Shown: positions 51,218-60,819, counted from the stretch's first letter. The stretch: DNA of 64,000 nucleotides from JBBSJZ01 sp041739875 (GCA_041739875.1 JBGSNA010000147.1:1-64000), one strand, 5' to 3'. Made by a program: numbers and translations. Notes: a model not told the origin generated them from the letters alone.

Positions 51218-52840
51218 CTAATTTTCGTAGACCAACCGGATCGCATCGACAAGTTTATCTCGCTCGGCGCCGGCGATCTCGTCCTTGATCTCGTCCAGCC
51301 ACATGATGGATTCTTCGCGGTAAGGTGGTGTGGAAATAGGTGCTACGGCTTGGTAGGCGGCCTTGGACGCAATCCCGGTTGCGTCGGGATCGACGTGGAA
51401 ACGGGCGAGTTTATGAGCCAGAACGAGAGGCAGTTCATTGACGCTGTAGCTTCTGTTTTTAGCAGCAGAACGGATGGTGAGCTCCTCTGCCGTCACGTCG
51501 ACAATGACAATCTCAAGTCCATCGGTGACTTCGAATGTGTTTCCGATTGCGAGCCCTTTGAGAGCACGTTCGATGCCACCACGATAGAACGATGCGAGGT
51601 CAGCAAGTTGATACATCGCATCGGCCACTTGGCGTTGTTCGTCGGTTACTGCCGCAGCTACGGCTTTCTCAGCAAGTGTCGTCATGTTTACCCAGTCCGC
51701 TCTTTTGATCGCTGCCTTGGCTTGCTCGATCGCTGCGTCGGCCGCCTCGGCCATTTGCGGGTCGGCGGCCATGGCATCGGGTATCGGCTTCATTTCTTGG
51801 ACGGGTATCGTTTCCGGAACTGGCGTAGCGACGTCTGGCGTAGCGACGTCTGGCGTCGCCATTGTGTCTGGTGTCATGCTCCCTTGTATCTGCACTTCCA
51901 TGGGCATGTCCGACGTTGGGCTGGAACCATTCATTGCCATTTCAGGCATGCTGTCTGGTTCCAATGGGGCGACATACCGATCCGTATCCGCAGGCAGTTC
52001 TGGGCCGAGAGATCCCATAATCGGGTCACGTTCTCGCTTGCGTTCGACCGCAGGCGACTGAGTCGGTGTGCTGACCTGTGATGCTCCTTCTGGTGGCACG
52101 GCGTCCGACGAAATTTGAATTCCGTTGCCGTTTGTATTAATCGCAATTTGCCCTGGTCCCCAGACGAGATAGTAAGCCATTGCCATCGCAGTAACTGTCA
52201 TTCCGATAATGACAAAGCCAAACAAGAGCATGGGCAACGAAGAACGTTTCCGTCGCAGTATCGGCGTTGACGTTTTGAGCTTCGGAGGTGTAAACGAGGG
52301 AGCCGGATCCGCCGCGACAGAGATCGTTGACAGCGAGTTCACAGCGGGCTGGGAGGACACAGCGGGCTGGGAAGACGCAGCGAATTGCAGGTTTTCTGGG
52401 GCCGACGCCGGCGCAAGCGGGTTCGCGTTGGGAAGCAGCCCGGCGAGAGGGTCAACGGCAGCTGGTTGGGGCACCGAAAACCCGCTTTCTTCAAAGGAAC
52501 CATCGCCAAATTCGTCATTGCTAAATTCGGGATCGCCGAATTCGTCCTCAGCCGAAATCGAGATGATCCCAAAACGAGCATCGAGGTCTGCCTTCCTCTG
52601 CGGATCGCCAAGAATCCCGCGAGCTTGCTGAACGACTTGAGCCGCTTGGCTCCACACTTCTGGGTTCGTTGCAGCGCGAGCGTCGCGAAGCTTTTGAATG
52701 GTGGACTGGATCGCAAACTGGATCACGTCCGCGTCCTGTTCGCCATCGGCCAATCCAAAGACTTGGTAGGCGTGCGGCTGGCGGACCTCGGCGGGTAAGT
52801 TCAGAAGTATTCGGACGCTGTCAGCAGACATGTTCAACAC
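51218..52840 (-). CDS. membrane protein with N-terminal J-like region, function unknown
   Basis: A 540-residue protein; the start may be Met 4. Residues about 18-95 resemble a DnaJ-like helical module (HAYQVFGLADGEQDADVI, QAAQVVQQARGILGDPQRKA, DLDARFG) without the HPD tripeptide, so it is not a co-chaperone in the usual sense. A disordered linker precedes one membrane helix (LPMLLFGFVIIGMTVTAMAM, about 205-225). A Pro/Met-rich segment has a short tandem repeat (ATPDV, 51826-51860). A C-terminal domain (about 380-535) is not recognised. It lies between coaX and argE on one strand. Confidence 0.7.
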   Translation of the reverse strand: MLNMSADSVRILLNLPAEVRQPHAYQVFGLADGEQDADVIQFAIQSTIQKLRDARAATNPEVWSQAAQVVQQARGILGDPQRKADLDARFGIISISAEDEFGDPEFSNDEFGDGSFEESGFSVPQPAAVDPLAGLLPNANPLAPASAPENLQFAASSQPAVSSQPAVNSLSTISVAADPAPSFTPPKLKTSTPILRRKRSSLPMLLFGFVIIGMTVTAMAMAYYLVWGPGQIAINTNGNGIQISSDAVPPEGASQVSTPTQSPAVERKRERDPIMGSLGPELPADTDRYVAPLEPDSMPEMAMNGSSPTSDMPMEVQIQGSMTPDTMATPDVATPDVATPVPETIPVQEMKPIPDAMAADPQMAEAADAAIEQAKAAIKRADWVNMTTLAEKAVAAAVTDEQRQVADAMYQLADLASFYRGGIERALKGLAIGNTFEVTDGLEIVIVDVTAEELTIRSAAKNRSYSVNELPLVLAHKLARFHVDPDATGIASKAAYQAVAPISTPPYREESIMWLDEIKDEIAGAERDKLVDAIRLVYEN

Positions 52841-52931
52841 GCTCTTGGGGCGGACAGTTATCTCGGAGGTTCGAAATAGGCGATGACTCTATCTTAACCT
52901 GTCTTGCCCCGATCGACGAAGACAGGTTTGT

Positions 52932-53819
52932 TTAGGCGGGGTGAAAGGGGACGCGAGCCTGGTTTTGCTGTGGATCTTGGGATCTGGGCATCAGGAGAAG
53001 GCCGCGGCAAACCAGGTTCGGTTCGACTTGATGCTCGCACTTCAGCTGGGGCGAAAGCACATTCGCATCTCCGCCGGTGACCAAAACAGAAAGTTTGCTT
53101 CCAGGGTCCGATATCCTTCCGCAGTCCGATATCCTTCCGCAGTACGATATCTCAGTGTACTGATCTACCAGCCGATCAATGCCTGCGGCGACGGACGTTA
53201 GAACTCCCAGACGAATTGCTTGCAGCGTATTGCGGCCGGGAATCGAGAGAGTGGTGTCGCTTTGCCAATCCAAATCGGGAAGGGCATCGGTACCCGTCGC
53301 AAGCGAAGTCGTTTGAAGGTGCAACCCCGGCATAATTGCTCCGCCACAGAAACGACCTGTGGCATCAATGTAGTCCACCGTGACGGCAGATCCGGCATCG
53401 ATAACAGCGATGGGCGGCTTAGCCGATTTTAGAGCCGCGAAAGCTCCGACCAAACGGTCGATACCAACGCGCTCGGGGAACTCGACGTCCAGCTCCAGCG
53501 GAATATCTCGATGGCTGACCAAGCGAATTTGAGCCGAGGGTGTCGCTTCTTGAATGGCGTTGCTGAGCCGTATCGCGGCACTGCGGTGAACGCTTGCAAT
53601 CCGCCATAGGGCGGTTGAGCAACTTGCATGGCTGCGCACCCACTGGATTGCTTGCGATGCCCAATCAAGTCGATCGATTCGAAAAGACTTTGGTTGGCTT
53701 TCGTTTTCGCCAAGAACGACAATCTTTGCGGCGGTATTGCCCAGGTCGACGGCAAGTACACAGCCGTCTCTTGTCGAACCAAGATTGGCCGAATCGCTAT
53801 TTGTCGAACCGCTGCTCAC
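52932..53819 (-). CDS. coaX: type III pantothenate kinase
   Basis: A 295-residue CoaX, the first enzyme of CoA synthesis. It shows AVDLGNTAAKIVVL (phosphate loop), the GIDRLVGAFAAL motif, and AVIDAGSAVTVDYIDATG then GGAIMPGLHL. An insertion of CGRISD repeats (an 18-bp DNA repeat) lies near residue 230. Its start overlaps the obg stop by 4 nt (ATGA), so the two are coupled. Confidence 0.93.
   Translation of the reverse strand: MSSGSTNSDSANLGSTRDGCVLAVDLGNTAAKIVVLGENESQPKSFRIDRLDWASQAIQWVRSHASCSTALWRIASVHRSAAIRLSNAIQEATPSAQIRLVSHRDIPLELDVEFPERVGIDRLVGAFAALKSAKPPIAVIDAGSAVTVDYIDATGRFCGGAIMPGLHLQTTSLATGTDALPDLDWQSDTTLSIPGRNTLQAIRLGVLTSVAAGIDRLVDQYTEISYCGRISDCGRISDPGSKLSVLVTGGDANVLSPQLKCEHQVEPNLVCRGLLLMPRSQDPQQNQARVPFHPA
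53106..53153. repeat. 18-bp in-frame tandem repeat inside coaX
   Basis: Two identical 18-bp units (53106-53123 and 53124-53141) and a third partial copy encode CGRISD-type repeats in a surface region of CoaX. Units keep the frame, so the repeat number could vary without loss of function. Confidence 0.85.
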
Positions 53820-54985
53820 CGAGGCTGCTCGTTGGTCGGTGATTTCGAATCAAAGTCACGAGGCTGGTTCTGGTTGGACAAAGTGGACATTGGGCCAGCC
53901 AAATGCGGCGGGACTCGACGAGGGCGATTGTAGGTGCGCTCGTCATCCGCAGGGCGCAGAATAGGCGACTCAATACCGGCGTCGCTCAGCATGGCTCGTC
54001 GCTGTGTCACGTGCGTCATGATCACTTCGACGAGTTCCCGGAGACCTTCGCCCGTACTCGCACTGATTCGATAAACGTTACGTCCTGTCGACGATTGCAA
54101 AGCCTCCGCCGCCTCATCGGCACCAGGCAATTCGTTTTTTGTGACGACGATCAACTCGTCTCGTTCGCCCAGCGACGCGTCGTATTCGATCAGTTCATCG
54201 CGAATCGTCTTGTAGTTCTCAAGCGGGTCAGTTTGATCCATGGGCGATGGCTCAACCAAATGCACGAGAAGCCCGGCACGTTCGACGTGCCTCAGGAACT
54301 CGTGTCCCAAGCCCACTCCCTCGCTTGCTCCTTCGATCAAACCAGGGATATCGGCGACCACGAACGACCGGTCAAGCGAAACATCGACAATCCCCAGGTT
54401 CGGGTGCTTTGTCGTGAACGGGTAATCCGCAATTTCAGGACGTGCGCTGCTGATGCGACTGAGCAGCGTGCTCTTGCCAGCGTTCGGTTTTCCGATCAAG
54501 CCAACATCGGCGATCGATTTCAGCTCCAAGATGACTTTTCGGCTTTCGCCGGGTTCGCCGCTGCCGTGCTCTCGAGGAGCACGGTTCGTGGCCGTTTTGA
54601 AGTGCGTGTTACCGCGACCGCCTTTTCCGCCTCGGGCGATAACGAATTCGTCTCCAGGATGGACGAGGTCGCGAATCACGAACCCATGCTCGGCATCAAT
54701 GACCGCCGTCCCTGGGGGAACCAGCAGTCGCAAGTCGCGGGCGTTGCGTCCATGACATTGAGAGCCCTCGCCAGGCTTACCGCTGTGGGCGTTAAAGAAT
54801 CGCTTCGTTGCGAAGGTGGCGAGGCTGTTGACGCCCGTTTCCGCTTGGAAAATGATGCTACCTCCGTCCCCGCCGTCTCCACCATCTGGACCGCCATTCG
54901 CAATATATTTTTCCCGGAGAAAGCTGGTGCAACCGTCACCGCCTTTACCAGCGTTGAGTTCAATTTGGACGCGATCGACGAACAT
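53816..54985 (-). CDS. obgE: Obg/CgtA ribosome-assembly GTPase
   Basis: A 389-residue GTPase. The glycine-rich Obg fold (about 1-158) shows GGDGCTSFLREKYIANGG and GGKGGRGNTHFKTATNRAP. The G domain has G1 GLIGKPNAGKSTLL, G2 DYPFTTKHPN, G3 DIPGLIEGAS and G4 VTKNE. A C-terminal OCT domain is absent; the tail is basic and disordered. It works in 50S assembly. It lies downstream of rpmA, as is common, and is coupled to coaX. Confidence 0.96.
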   Translation of the reverse strand: MFVDRVQIELNAGKGGDGCTSFLREKYIANGGPDGGDGGDGGSIIFQAETGVNSLATFATKRFFNAHSGKPGEGSQCHGRNARDLRLLVPPGTAVIDAEHGFVIRDLVHPGDEFVIARGGKGGRGNTHFKTATNRAPREHGSGEPGESRKVILELKSIADVGLIGKPNAGKSTLLSRISSARPEIADYPFTTKHPNLGIVDVSLDRSFVVADIPGLIEGASEGVGLGHEFLRHVERAGLLVHLVEPSPMDQTDPLENYKTIRDELIEYDASLGERDELIVVTKNELPGADEAAEALQSSTGRNVYRISASTGEGLRELVEVIMTHVTQRRAMLSDAGIESPILRPADDERTYNRPRRVPPHLAGPMSTLSNQNQPRDFDSKSPTNEQPR

Positions 54986-55057
54986 GACGGGGTGAGGGAG
55001 CTGGAAGTAGTGTGCGAGAGACGGGTTTAAGAGGGAATTCCCCTAGTAAAACACAAA

Positions 55058-55086
55058 CGGCTGACTCGAGTGTATCGAGCCAGCCG
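55058..55086 (-). terminator. terminator-like hairpin between rpmA and obgE
   Basis: On the minus strand CGGCTG-x-CTCGA pairs with TCGAG-x-CAGCCG around a 5-nt loop, followed by TTTGTGTTTT. It lies 52 nt after the rpmA stop, so it may reduce transcription into obgE. Part of the sequence (TGTATCGAGCCAGCC) recurs at 55105-55119. Confidence 0.6.
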
Positions 55087-55137
55087 CCAAGTGGAAGCGT
55101 GAATTGTATCGAGCCAGCCAGAGACTAGCAGAAATGA

Positions 55138-55389
55138 CTAGACTTCGAGTGCGTCGACGTTGATTCGTCGGCCTTCACGATCAAACCGGACTTTGCCGGG
55201 AATCAACGCGTAAATTGTATAGTCGTTGCCCATGCCAACACCGCGACCAGGATGCCACTTCGTGCCCACTTGACGGATGAGGATATTGCCGGCAATGACA
55301 GACTCGCCGCCGAATTTCTTGACGCCACGACGCTGTGCGTTGCTGTCGCGACCGTTACGGCTGCTGCCTTGACCTTTCTTATGTGCCAT
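55138..55389 (-). CDS. rpmA: 50S ribosomal protein L27
   Basis: An 83-residue L27. It starts MAHKKGQGSSRNGRDSNAQR, followed by GVKKFGGESVIAGNILIRQVG in parts, and RGVGMGNDYTIYALIPG. The N-terminus reaches the peptidyl-transferase centre; it has no leader for cleavage. Its usual partner rplU is absent here and lies at 6 kb. Confidence 0.97.
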   Translation of the reverse strand: MAHKKGQGSSRNGRDSNAQRRGVKKFGGESVIAGNILIRQVGTKWHPGRGVGMGNDYTIYALIPGKVRFDREGRRINVDALEV

Positions 55390-55448
55390 GACTGACGACT
55401 AACTGGTGTTGTATGGGAATGGTTTTGGTTTCAGGAGAACCGCACAAG

Positions 55449-56468
55449 TTAGCGGAAGACCCAGCGGTAATCAAGCCGTTCCTTGAGACCATATTTTGTC
55501 AAAATCTCGGACAATTCTTTCTCGTTTTTGTAAGCAGGGACTCCAAAACGAACCAAATCTTCGGTCTGGTTCATCGAATCCCCCGGCCGGTAGAAGTTCA
55601 ATTCTAGGGCTTTGCGGCGGTACGGGGCGTCCACAGCGACCCCGTCCTGCTCGAAAGCATTCGTTAGCCCAAAGACACTTACGGTCAAAAAATCGATTTC
55701 CGGATCCACGTCTTCCCACGTCACGATTCCCCACGTTCCTGGAGCCAAATCGTCGCTGCTTTGAGCGATACCAACTCGGGAAATCTCGACGGTGTTGTAA
55801 AGCGGGGCCGTGATGCGTTCTCGCGTCGCTATCTTTTGTTTTGCAGTTGGCAGGACATTGTCAACAAACTGCTTGTTCGTTGTCGGGTCTCTCAGAACCA
55901 TCATCGGGAAGAATCGACGCGACTCATAGCTTACCGTCTCGATGCGACTGTAGATCGGCAACCCACCGACTTCATCGGCGGCCGGCCGCAAGTCACCACC
56001 GCGATACCGCACACGATAGACCATGTACCAAATCAGCTTTCTTTGCATCCGGCCATCGGGTCGAGGCACGTCGATGTAAATCTGGCGAAGCGGTTTGAAT
56101 GAGAACTCGAAACAATAGATCTCACGACGCAGGATCACCTGTTTAGCCATCTCGACCAGTGTGCGGCTGCGAGGGTCAAAGTGTGGCCCGCCGTCGGGGA
56201 AATCAGTTCCATCCCAGTTGATCTCTGGGTATGCATCGAGCAAACCATCGAGCGTCAACGGTCCGTCAAAGGTTTCCTTCGGGTCCGGAGCAGGCGGAAT
56301 CACCGTCACGACACCGGGAGCAAACTCTGTCTGTTGAGTCGACGAAGGGTCTGCCTTCGACTGTGTCTCTTGTGCCACAAGAGTTGAAGGCTGCAACGCG
56401 GCCAAACTCACGCATGACGCACATGCCAAGCGAAGCATCCAATGAGAACTGAAGAGTTGAAGCGTCAT
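55449..56468 (-). CDS. secreted protein of unknown function
   Basis: A 339-residue protein with a signal peptide (MLRLACASCVSLAALQP, cleavage near residue 32, VAQET). The body has a stretch with PHFDPRSRTLVEMAKQVIL, EFSFKPLRQIYIDVPRPDG and YRVRYRGGDLRP, and ends LDYRWVFR. It appears to be a globular periplasmic protein. I do not recognise a family or catalytic motif; such proteins are common in planctomycetes. It lies upstream of rpmA on the same strand, 59 nt apart. Confidence 0.7.
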   Translation of the reverse strand: MTLQLFSSHWMLRLACASCVSLAALQPSTLVAQETQSKADPSSTQQTEFAPGVVTVIPPAPDPKETFDGPLTLDGLLDAYPEINWDGTDFPDGGPHFDPRSRTLVEMAKQVILRREIYCFEFSFKPLRQIYIDVPRPDGRMQRKLIWYMVYRVRYRGGDLRPAADEVGGLPIYSRIETVSYESRRFFPMMVLRDPTTNKQFVDNVLPTAKQKIATRERITAPLYNTVEISRVGIAQSSDDLAPGTWGIVTWEDVDPEIDFLTVSVFGLTNAFEQDGVAVDAPYRRKALELNFYRPGDSMNQTEDLVRFGVPAYKNEKELSEILTKYGLKERLDYRWVFR

Positions 56469-56515
56469 AGCAGAACCGTCGTTTTTGTCGGTTAGATTTT
56501 GAATGATTGAAAAAA

Positions 56516-56607
56516 GGTGTCTGACCCGCGAACGGTTTCAAATCGAACTGAACTGAACTTCTGGTGTTGCGTTCTCATGTTGCATTTTTGGCAAAGGGTC
56601 AGACCCC
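56516..56607. repeat. REP-like inverted repeat element
   Basis: GGTGTCTGACCC (56516-56527), preceded by six A, faces GGGTCAGACCCC (56596-56607) across 68 nt. GTCTGACCC/GGGTCAGAC ends of this kind are typical of REP elements moved by REP-associated tyrosine transposases (family knowledge). No transposase is adjacent. Confidence 0.55.
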
Positions 56608-56651
56608 TATGCCAGCACTCCATCGTGCGACCTTTGTGCTGTTGAAGTTCA

Positions 56652-58148
56652 CTAGCGGCGTTCACTCCGCGCCCTTATGTCACTGGCTGATTGTACGTTA
56701 TCCGACTTTAATGCGTTCGATTTTGCGATGCTGGGATGGCGGGTCTCATCGCCGACATGGGCCGTTTCTTCCTCAGCTGCTCCCGTTGGTTCCGTGAATC
56801 GCAACGAATTCGCGAGTTGAACATCCGAGCCAGCAAAGGTGGCCGCGCTTTCTCCGTCCATCGTGAACGTTACCAGCATCCGGCGGCCTGAGTCGTCTGA
56901 AAAGTGCATCATCACCCACTGGATCGGCACACCTTCGACCGCACCGACCGCCGTCACACGCAGCACACGGAGGCCTGAATCGCTCAGTCGTTCCTCGGCT
57001 TCGAGCAGTTGCTTTAATGGTTTGTCGAGCGTTCGCCGGACGTCAGCCTGGAATGCTTCCATCGTCCACTGGCTTCCCGCTTTGAGGGTCGCGAGCGGTC
57101 GCAAATCGCATTGGGCGATACTGCGATCATTGTCAATCATTCGCATCATCGCCGACCCAGGAACATCGCTCATCATCCGCCAACGGCGATCCATTAGCGT
57201 CGTGAAGCCAAGTTCTTTACCTGTTAACTCCGTGTAGAGGCGGTCTTGTGGGATCGGCTCGTTCATCGCAATCGCAATCGGCTTAGCGGGCAACATAATG
57301 GTTCGCTCAAGCGGTTGGCGAACCATCTTGATCGTTGCTGCGATATCGAACCCAGGTTCCGCTTTTCCGATTTCACGTGTCTCGTGTATCGCCATCGCCA
57401 ACCAAGTGCAAGTCCCAAGCTTTCGATCAAATGTGAGCTTGCCAACAATTCGGACGACGGTCGGTACACCATCGGTTGAACCTGAGACTTTGCCACGGAA
57501 TTGGATTCTGGCGACGTCGGCTGTTATTTCGGCGATCTCGCCGAGGACGTCGGATTCTTCGATCGAAGCCAGATTCAATAGAGATACGAGTGACTGACGA
57601 TCAACTTCATACTTCTGGCCCGTGACAACAGGCACGTTTGGCAAGACTCGGTCGAGCGTGATACTTGATGCTGGAACACGCAGCAATTCCGCCTCCTGTT
57701 GAGTCATGTAGTCGTTGACTGCGTAGATCGACTCAGGTGTCAGGTCTCGTCGCACAATCGCATGGCGCACCGAGTCCCGAAGTGACTCTTTTTGACTATT
57801 GCGGTCGATTGCATTCGTGCTTTCAGCGTCGTGGTAATAACGCTCGCTCACGGTGACGTTGCTGGTAAGCTTGTCACCGCTAGGTCGCAGAAGTCGCTCC
57901 TCGTAATCGAATACAGCCTCACTCTTGACGGGCAGTTTCGTTTCCGTCTTCCTTGAGATGAGCGGATTGGTTGGCAAGTTAACGTTGCCTTCCAAGTCCA
58001 TCTCCATTCGCACACGGAACAGACTGTGATTGACGTTTGGTTTGAGTTCAATCGGCTTCTCTGCTGCGAAAGCATGTTGGGCTGGCGAGATCGCCAGGGC
58101 TCCCATGGCGGTCAAAGAACGGGTTAACCAATGGCGACGATTCAGCAT
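56652..58148 (-). CDS. secreted protein of unknown function
   Basis: A 498-residue protein with a Tat-like or Sec signal (RRHWLTRSLTAMGALAIS, cleavage near AFAAE, residue 29). The mature part contains long beta-rich segments (HSLFRVRMEMDLEGNV, ARIQFRGKVSGSTDGVPTVV) and a C-terminal region with LRVLRVTAVGAVEGVPIQWV. It has no recognised catalytic motif. Planctomycete relatives are annotated as hypothetical. It ends in a low-complexity polar tail. Confidence 0.72.
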   Translation of the reverse strand: MLNRRHWLTRSLTAMGALAISPAQHAFAAEKPIELKPNVNHSLFRVRMEMDLEGNVNLPTNPLISRKTETKLPVKSEAVFDYEERLLRPSGDKLTSNVTVSERYYHDAESTNAIDRNSQKESLRDSVRHAIVRRDLTPESIYAVNDYMTQQEAELLRVPASSITLDRVLPNVPVVTGQKYEVDRQSLVSLLNLASIEESDVLGEIAEITADVARIQFRGKVSGSTDGVPTVVRIVGKLTFDRKLGTCTWLAMAIHETREIGKAEPGFDIAATIKMVRQPLERTIMLPAKPIAIAMNEPIPQDRLYTELTGKELGFTTLMDRRWRMMSDVPGSAMMRMIDNDRSIAQCDLRPLATLKAGSQWTMEAFQADVRRTLDKPLKQLLEAEERLSDSGLRVLRVTAVGAVEGVPIQWVMMHFSDDSGRRMLVTFTMDGESAATFAGSDVQLANSLRFTEPTGAAEEETAHVGDETRHPSIAKSNALKSDNVQSASDIRARSERR

Positions 58149-58986
58149 GTCTTAGAACTCTCGGCGTTTTGCAGGACGCTGGTGGGTGAAATCGGCTCGC
58201 AAGGAACCAATAACACTTGATTCGTTTCTGTTCATCGGACAAATATGCTGAATCGATTCACCTCAAATTCGGCAGGACAGTCGAAATCCGCACCTTGAGT
58301 GCTGCCAAACTGGCGTTTGGGCCGAAAAGCGTCAGTTTCGAGACATCAAAAAGCGATTGCAATCTCAGAATGCGACGCGAGATCGTTCGATTCGCTTAAG
58401 GAATTTGCACAAAGTTTGAAACTTTTTCAATCGAACGAGACGCTTGGTGGACCAGAGGATCGGTGGGTCAGTTTATCCAGAATGGCCTAAGTCGTTTCTG
58501 GGAAAAGGCTTATCCCAAGTGTCCTGGAAAATCGTGGACGGATTTTCTCGTTTCGGCCCAATATTTCCTACATGTCAACTGGTCAGTTAGTGGAACTGTC
58601 GAGGAAGACAGACTCTTGACACGTCGGTTACAAAGCGAAGTTAGTTCGCGGTCCTAACCGTAATTCAAGAAATTTGAACCTTTTGGGTGAACTTCTTCGC
58701 AAATTTATTGGTCAAACGAGTGGACATCGCGGCAATTTGACGCGTACTAACACATAGGGTTAACGACAAGGAGTCGTCGACCTTCTGCCGGCTGGTTTCG
58801 GACAGGATACGTGACTGAGATGACGCGTCATCGAAGAAATGTAGTCGAAATCAAAAGGCAGAGAACCTCGTGTTCTTCCTAAGGATAGGAAGATACCTGG
58901 GCAACACCGAAAACGTGCCGAGCGACCCGCCGAGGTCGCATGGAACAACACATCGAACACGTTTTCAGCACTGGGAGTCAGTGGCG
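58149..58986. other. 838-nt intergenic region upstream of the sigma factor gene
   Basis: No convincing gene is found. It separates two divergent genes. A possible sigma-70 -35 box, TTGACA, is at 58616-58621 with a weak A/T-rich -10 about 17 nt on. That would leave a leader of more than 300 nt before the chosen start codon. Short open frames here have poor codon use. Confidence 0.4.
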
Positions 58987-60660
58987 ATGCACGACGAATA
59001 TCGCGACGAAAAGATCAAGGATCTCCGAGATCAACTAACTCGATTCGCACCGAAAACGAAAAAGATCGAACAAGCGGATCTCGCTGAAAAGCTCTACACA
59101 GAGCTCGAAGACGGGCGTCCGTACGCATTTGATTATGTCTGTTTTCGGATCACGAATTATCGACCCGAATTGGCTAGCCGACACAGCATGCCTTCGGACA
59201 CGCTCAAGCACGACCTGCGGCTGCTGATCGAGGACTTGATCGACTCAGCAGATATTGCTGTCGAGGAAATTTCTGAGCCCGTACATACCGTGGACGAGCT
59301 GAGCAAAATGTTCAATGTTTCCACGAAGACCATCAGCCGTTGGCGTGATTCCGGCCTCGTGAGTCGTCGGTTCGTGTTTGGCGGCCGCAAACGAGTTGGA
59401 TTCTTGCATAGCAGTGTGGAGCGTTTTGTTGCTGGTAACCGCGACAAGATTCGCCGTGGTGAGCGATTCAGCCAGCTGACCGACGAAGAGAAGAGCGAGA
59501 TGATCGAGCGGGCTCGTCAACTCGTCGAAAGCGGAGCAAGCCTCTCCGAAGTAACTCGCCAACTGGCTGCGCAGATGAATCGCAGCCCAGAGACCGTTCG
59601 TTATACGTTGAAGAACTTTGACGCAGACCATCGCGCCGTTGCGATCTTCCCAAGCCATCGTGGCACATTGACCGAGGACGACAAACGAGCGATCTATCGA
59701 CTCTTTGATCATGGTGCTAGCGTTCCACAGTTGTGCAAGCGATTCAACCGGAACCGAACCAGCATTCAACGTATTCTTTTGGATATGCGATCACAGCGAA
59801 TCGACGAGCTGTCACTGGACTACATCTACAACGAAGATTTTGAAGATGCTAGCCGAGAAGCCGAGTACGTCGGCGCTGGGCCAGAGCCAGCGACTTTGCC
59901 TCGCAAGGTGCGTGTCCCCGCCGGATTGCCGAGCTACCTCGCCGCTCTTTATGACGTCGCGTTGTTGACTCGCGAACAGGAATACCACTTGTTCCGCAAG
60001 ATGAACTACTACAAGCACAAAGCAAGTCGTCTGCGTGAAGAGCTGGCAACGACCAAAGGCTCTCGCACAGCCATCATGGACGAGATCGACAAACTCTATG
60101 AACAAGCGGTTCGCACCAAGAACCAAATCGTACAGAGCAACCTTCGTTTAGTGGTTTCGATTGCCAAGCGACACGTTGCAAGTACCGACGATTTCTTCTC
60201 GCTCGTCAGCGACGGTAACATGTCGCTGATCCGTGCCGTTGAGAAATTCGATTACTCGCGTGGCAACAAGTTCAGCACCTACGCTTCATGGGCAATCATG
60301 AAGAACTTTGCACGAACGATTCCGACGGAATTCAAGCACCGTGATCGTTTCCGCACGACAGCCGAAGAATTATTCTTGGCTCGCCAAGACGATCGCCTTG
60401 ATCCTTACGTCGAGGAAACCGTCCAACGTCGCCGTCAACGGGAATTATCTAAGATTCTCAATCGTCTCGACGAGCGAGAGCAAAAGATCATTTCCGCACG
60501 ATTCGGTTTGGCTCGGGGAACAGAACCGTTGACCTTGAAAGAAGTGGGCGAAGAAATGGGAGTGACCAAAGAGCGGATTCGCCAACTCGAAGCTCGCGCT
60601 TTGGTGAAACTTCGAGAAGCGGCCGATGAAGCCAAAATCGACGTCGAACTTGGTTCGTAG
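58987..60660 (+). CDS. sigma-70 family factor with a DNA-binding N-terminal extension
   Basis: The start at 58987 (MHDEYRDEKIKDLRDQ) is preferred over the open frame to 58870, whose first 39 residues look non-coding. The 557-residue product has an unusual front half. Residues about 100-148 form a MerR/excisionase-like helix-turn-helix (TVDELSKMFNVSTKTISRWR, then FGGRKRVGFL). Two homeodomain-like helix-turn-helix units follow at about 170-210 and 228-268. The sigma part starts near 330: region 2 (QSNLRLVVSIAKRHV, FSLVSDGNMSLIRAVEKFDY, KFSTYASWAIMKNFAR) and region 4 (LDEREQKIISARFGLA, EMGVTKERIRQLEARAL). Region 1.1 is absent and region 3 is short. It is a group 2/3 sigma factor. Confidence 0.92.
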   Translation: MHDEYRDEKIKDLRDQLTRFAPKTKKIEQADLAEKLYTELEDGRPYAFDYVCFRITNYRPELASRHSMPSDTLKHDLRLLIEDLIDSADIAVEEISEPVHTVDELSKMFNVSTKTISRWRDSGLVSRRFVFGGRKRVGFLHSSVERFVAGNRDKIRRGERFSQLTDEEKSEMIERARQLVESGASLSEVTRQLAAQMNRSPETVRYTLKNFDADHRAVAIFPSHRGTLTEDDKRAIYRLFDHGASVPQLCKRFNRNRTSIQRILLDMRSQRIDELSLDYIYNEDFEDASREAEYVGAGPEPATLPRKVRVPAGLPSYLAALYDVALLTREQEYHLFRKMNYYKHKASRLREELATTKGSRTAIMDEIDKLYEQAVRTKNQIVQSNLRLVVSIAKRHVASTDDFFSLVSDGNMSLIRAVEKFDYSRGNKFSTYASWAIMKNFARTIPTEFKHRDRFRTTAEELFLARQDDRLDPYVEETVQRRRQRELSKILNRLDEREQKIISARFGLARGTEPLTLKEVGEEMGVTKERIRQLEARALVKLREAADEAKIDVELGS

Positions 60661-60689
60661 TTCGAATCCGATCCAATCTGAGTAACGCC

Positions 60690-60726
60690 AAGCGGCACGA
60701 GAACTCGACTCCTCGTGCCGCTTTTT
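60690..60726 (+). terminator. intrinsic terminator after the sigma factor gene
   Basis: AAGCGGCACGAG and CTCGTGCCGCTT form a perfect 12-bp stem with a 10-nt loop, followed by a run of T (60722-60726). It begins 30 nt after the sigma stop. Confidence 0.9.
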
Positions 60727-60819
60727 CTGTTGGCATGCGATGGTGGCCTGCAAAGCTGCGTGTGGTGTGTTACTTTGTTCGCCAAAGAAACACTCCCAAA
60801 AATTCATGGCGATTCGCTG

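Noticed and set aside
51125..52081. 318-residue open frame on the plus strand
   Set aside because: It is antisense to the J-like membrane protein gene and is rich in Arg, Cys and His, typical of a shadow frame.
53903..55030. 375-residue open frame on the plus strand
   Set aside because: It is fully antisense to obgE, whose protein is certain, and its Arg/Phe-rich product matches nothing.
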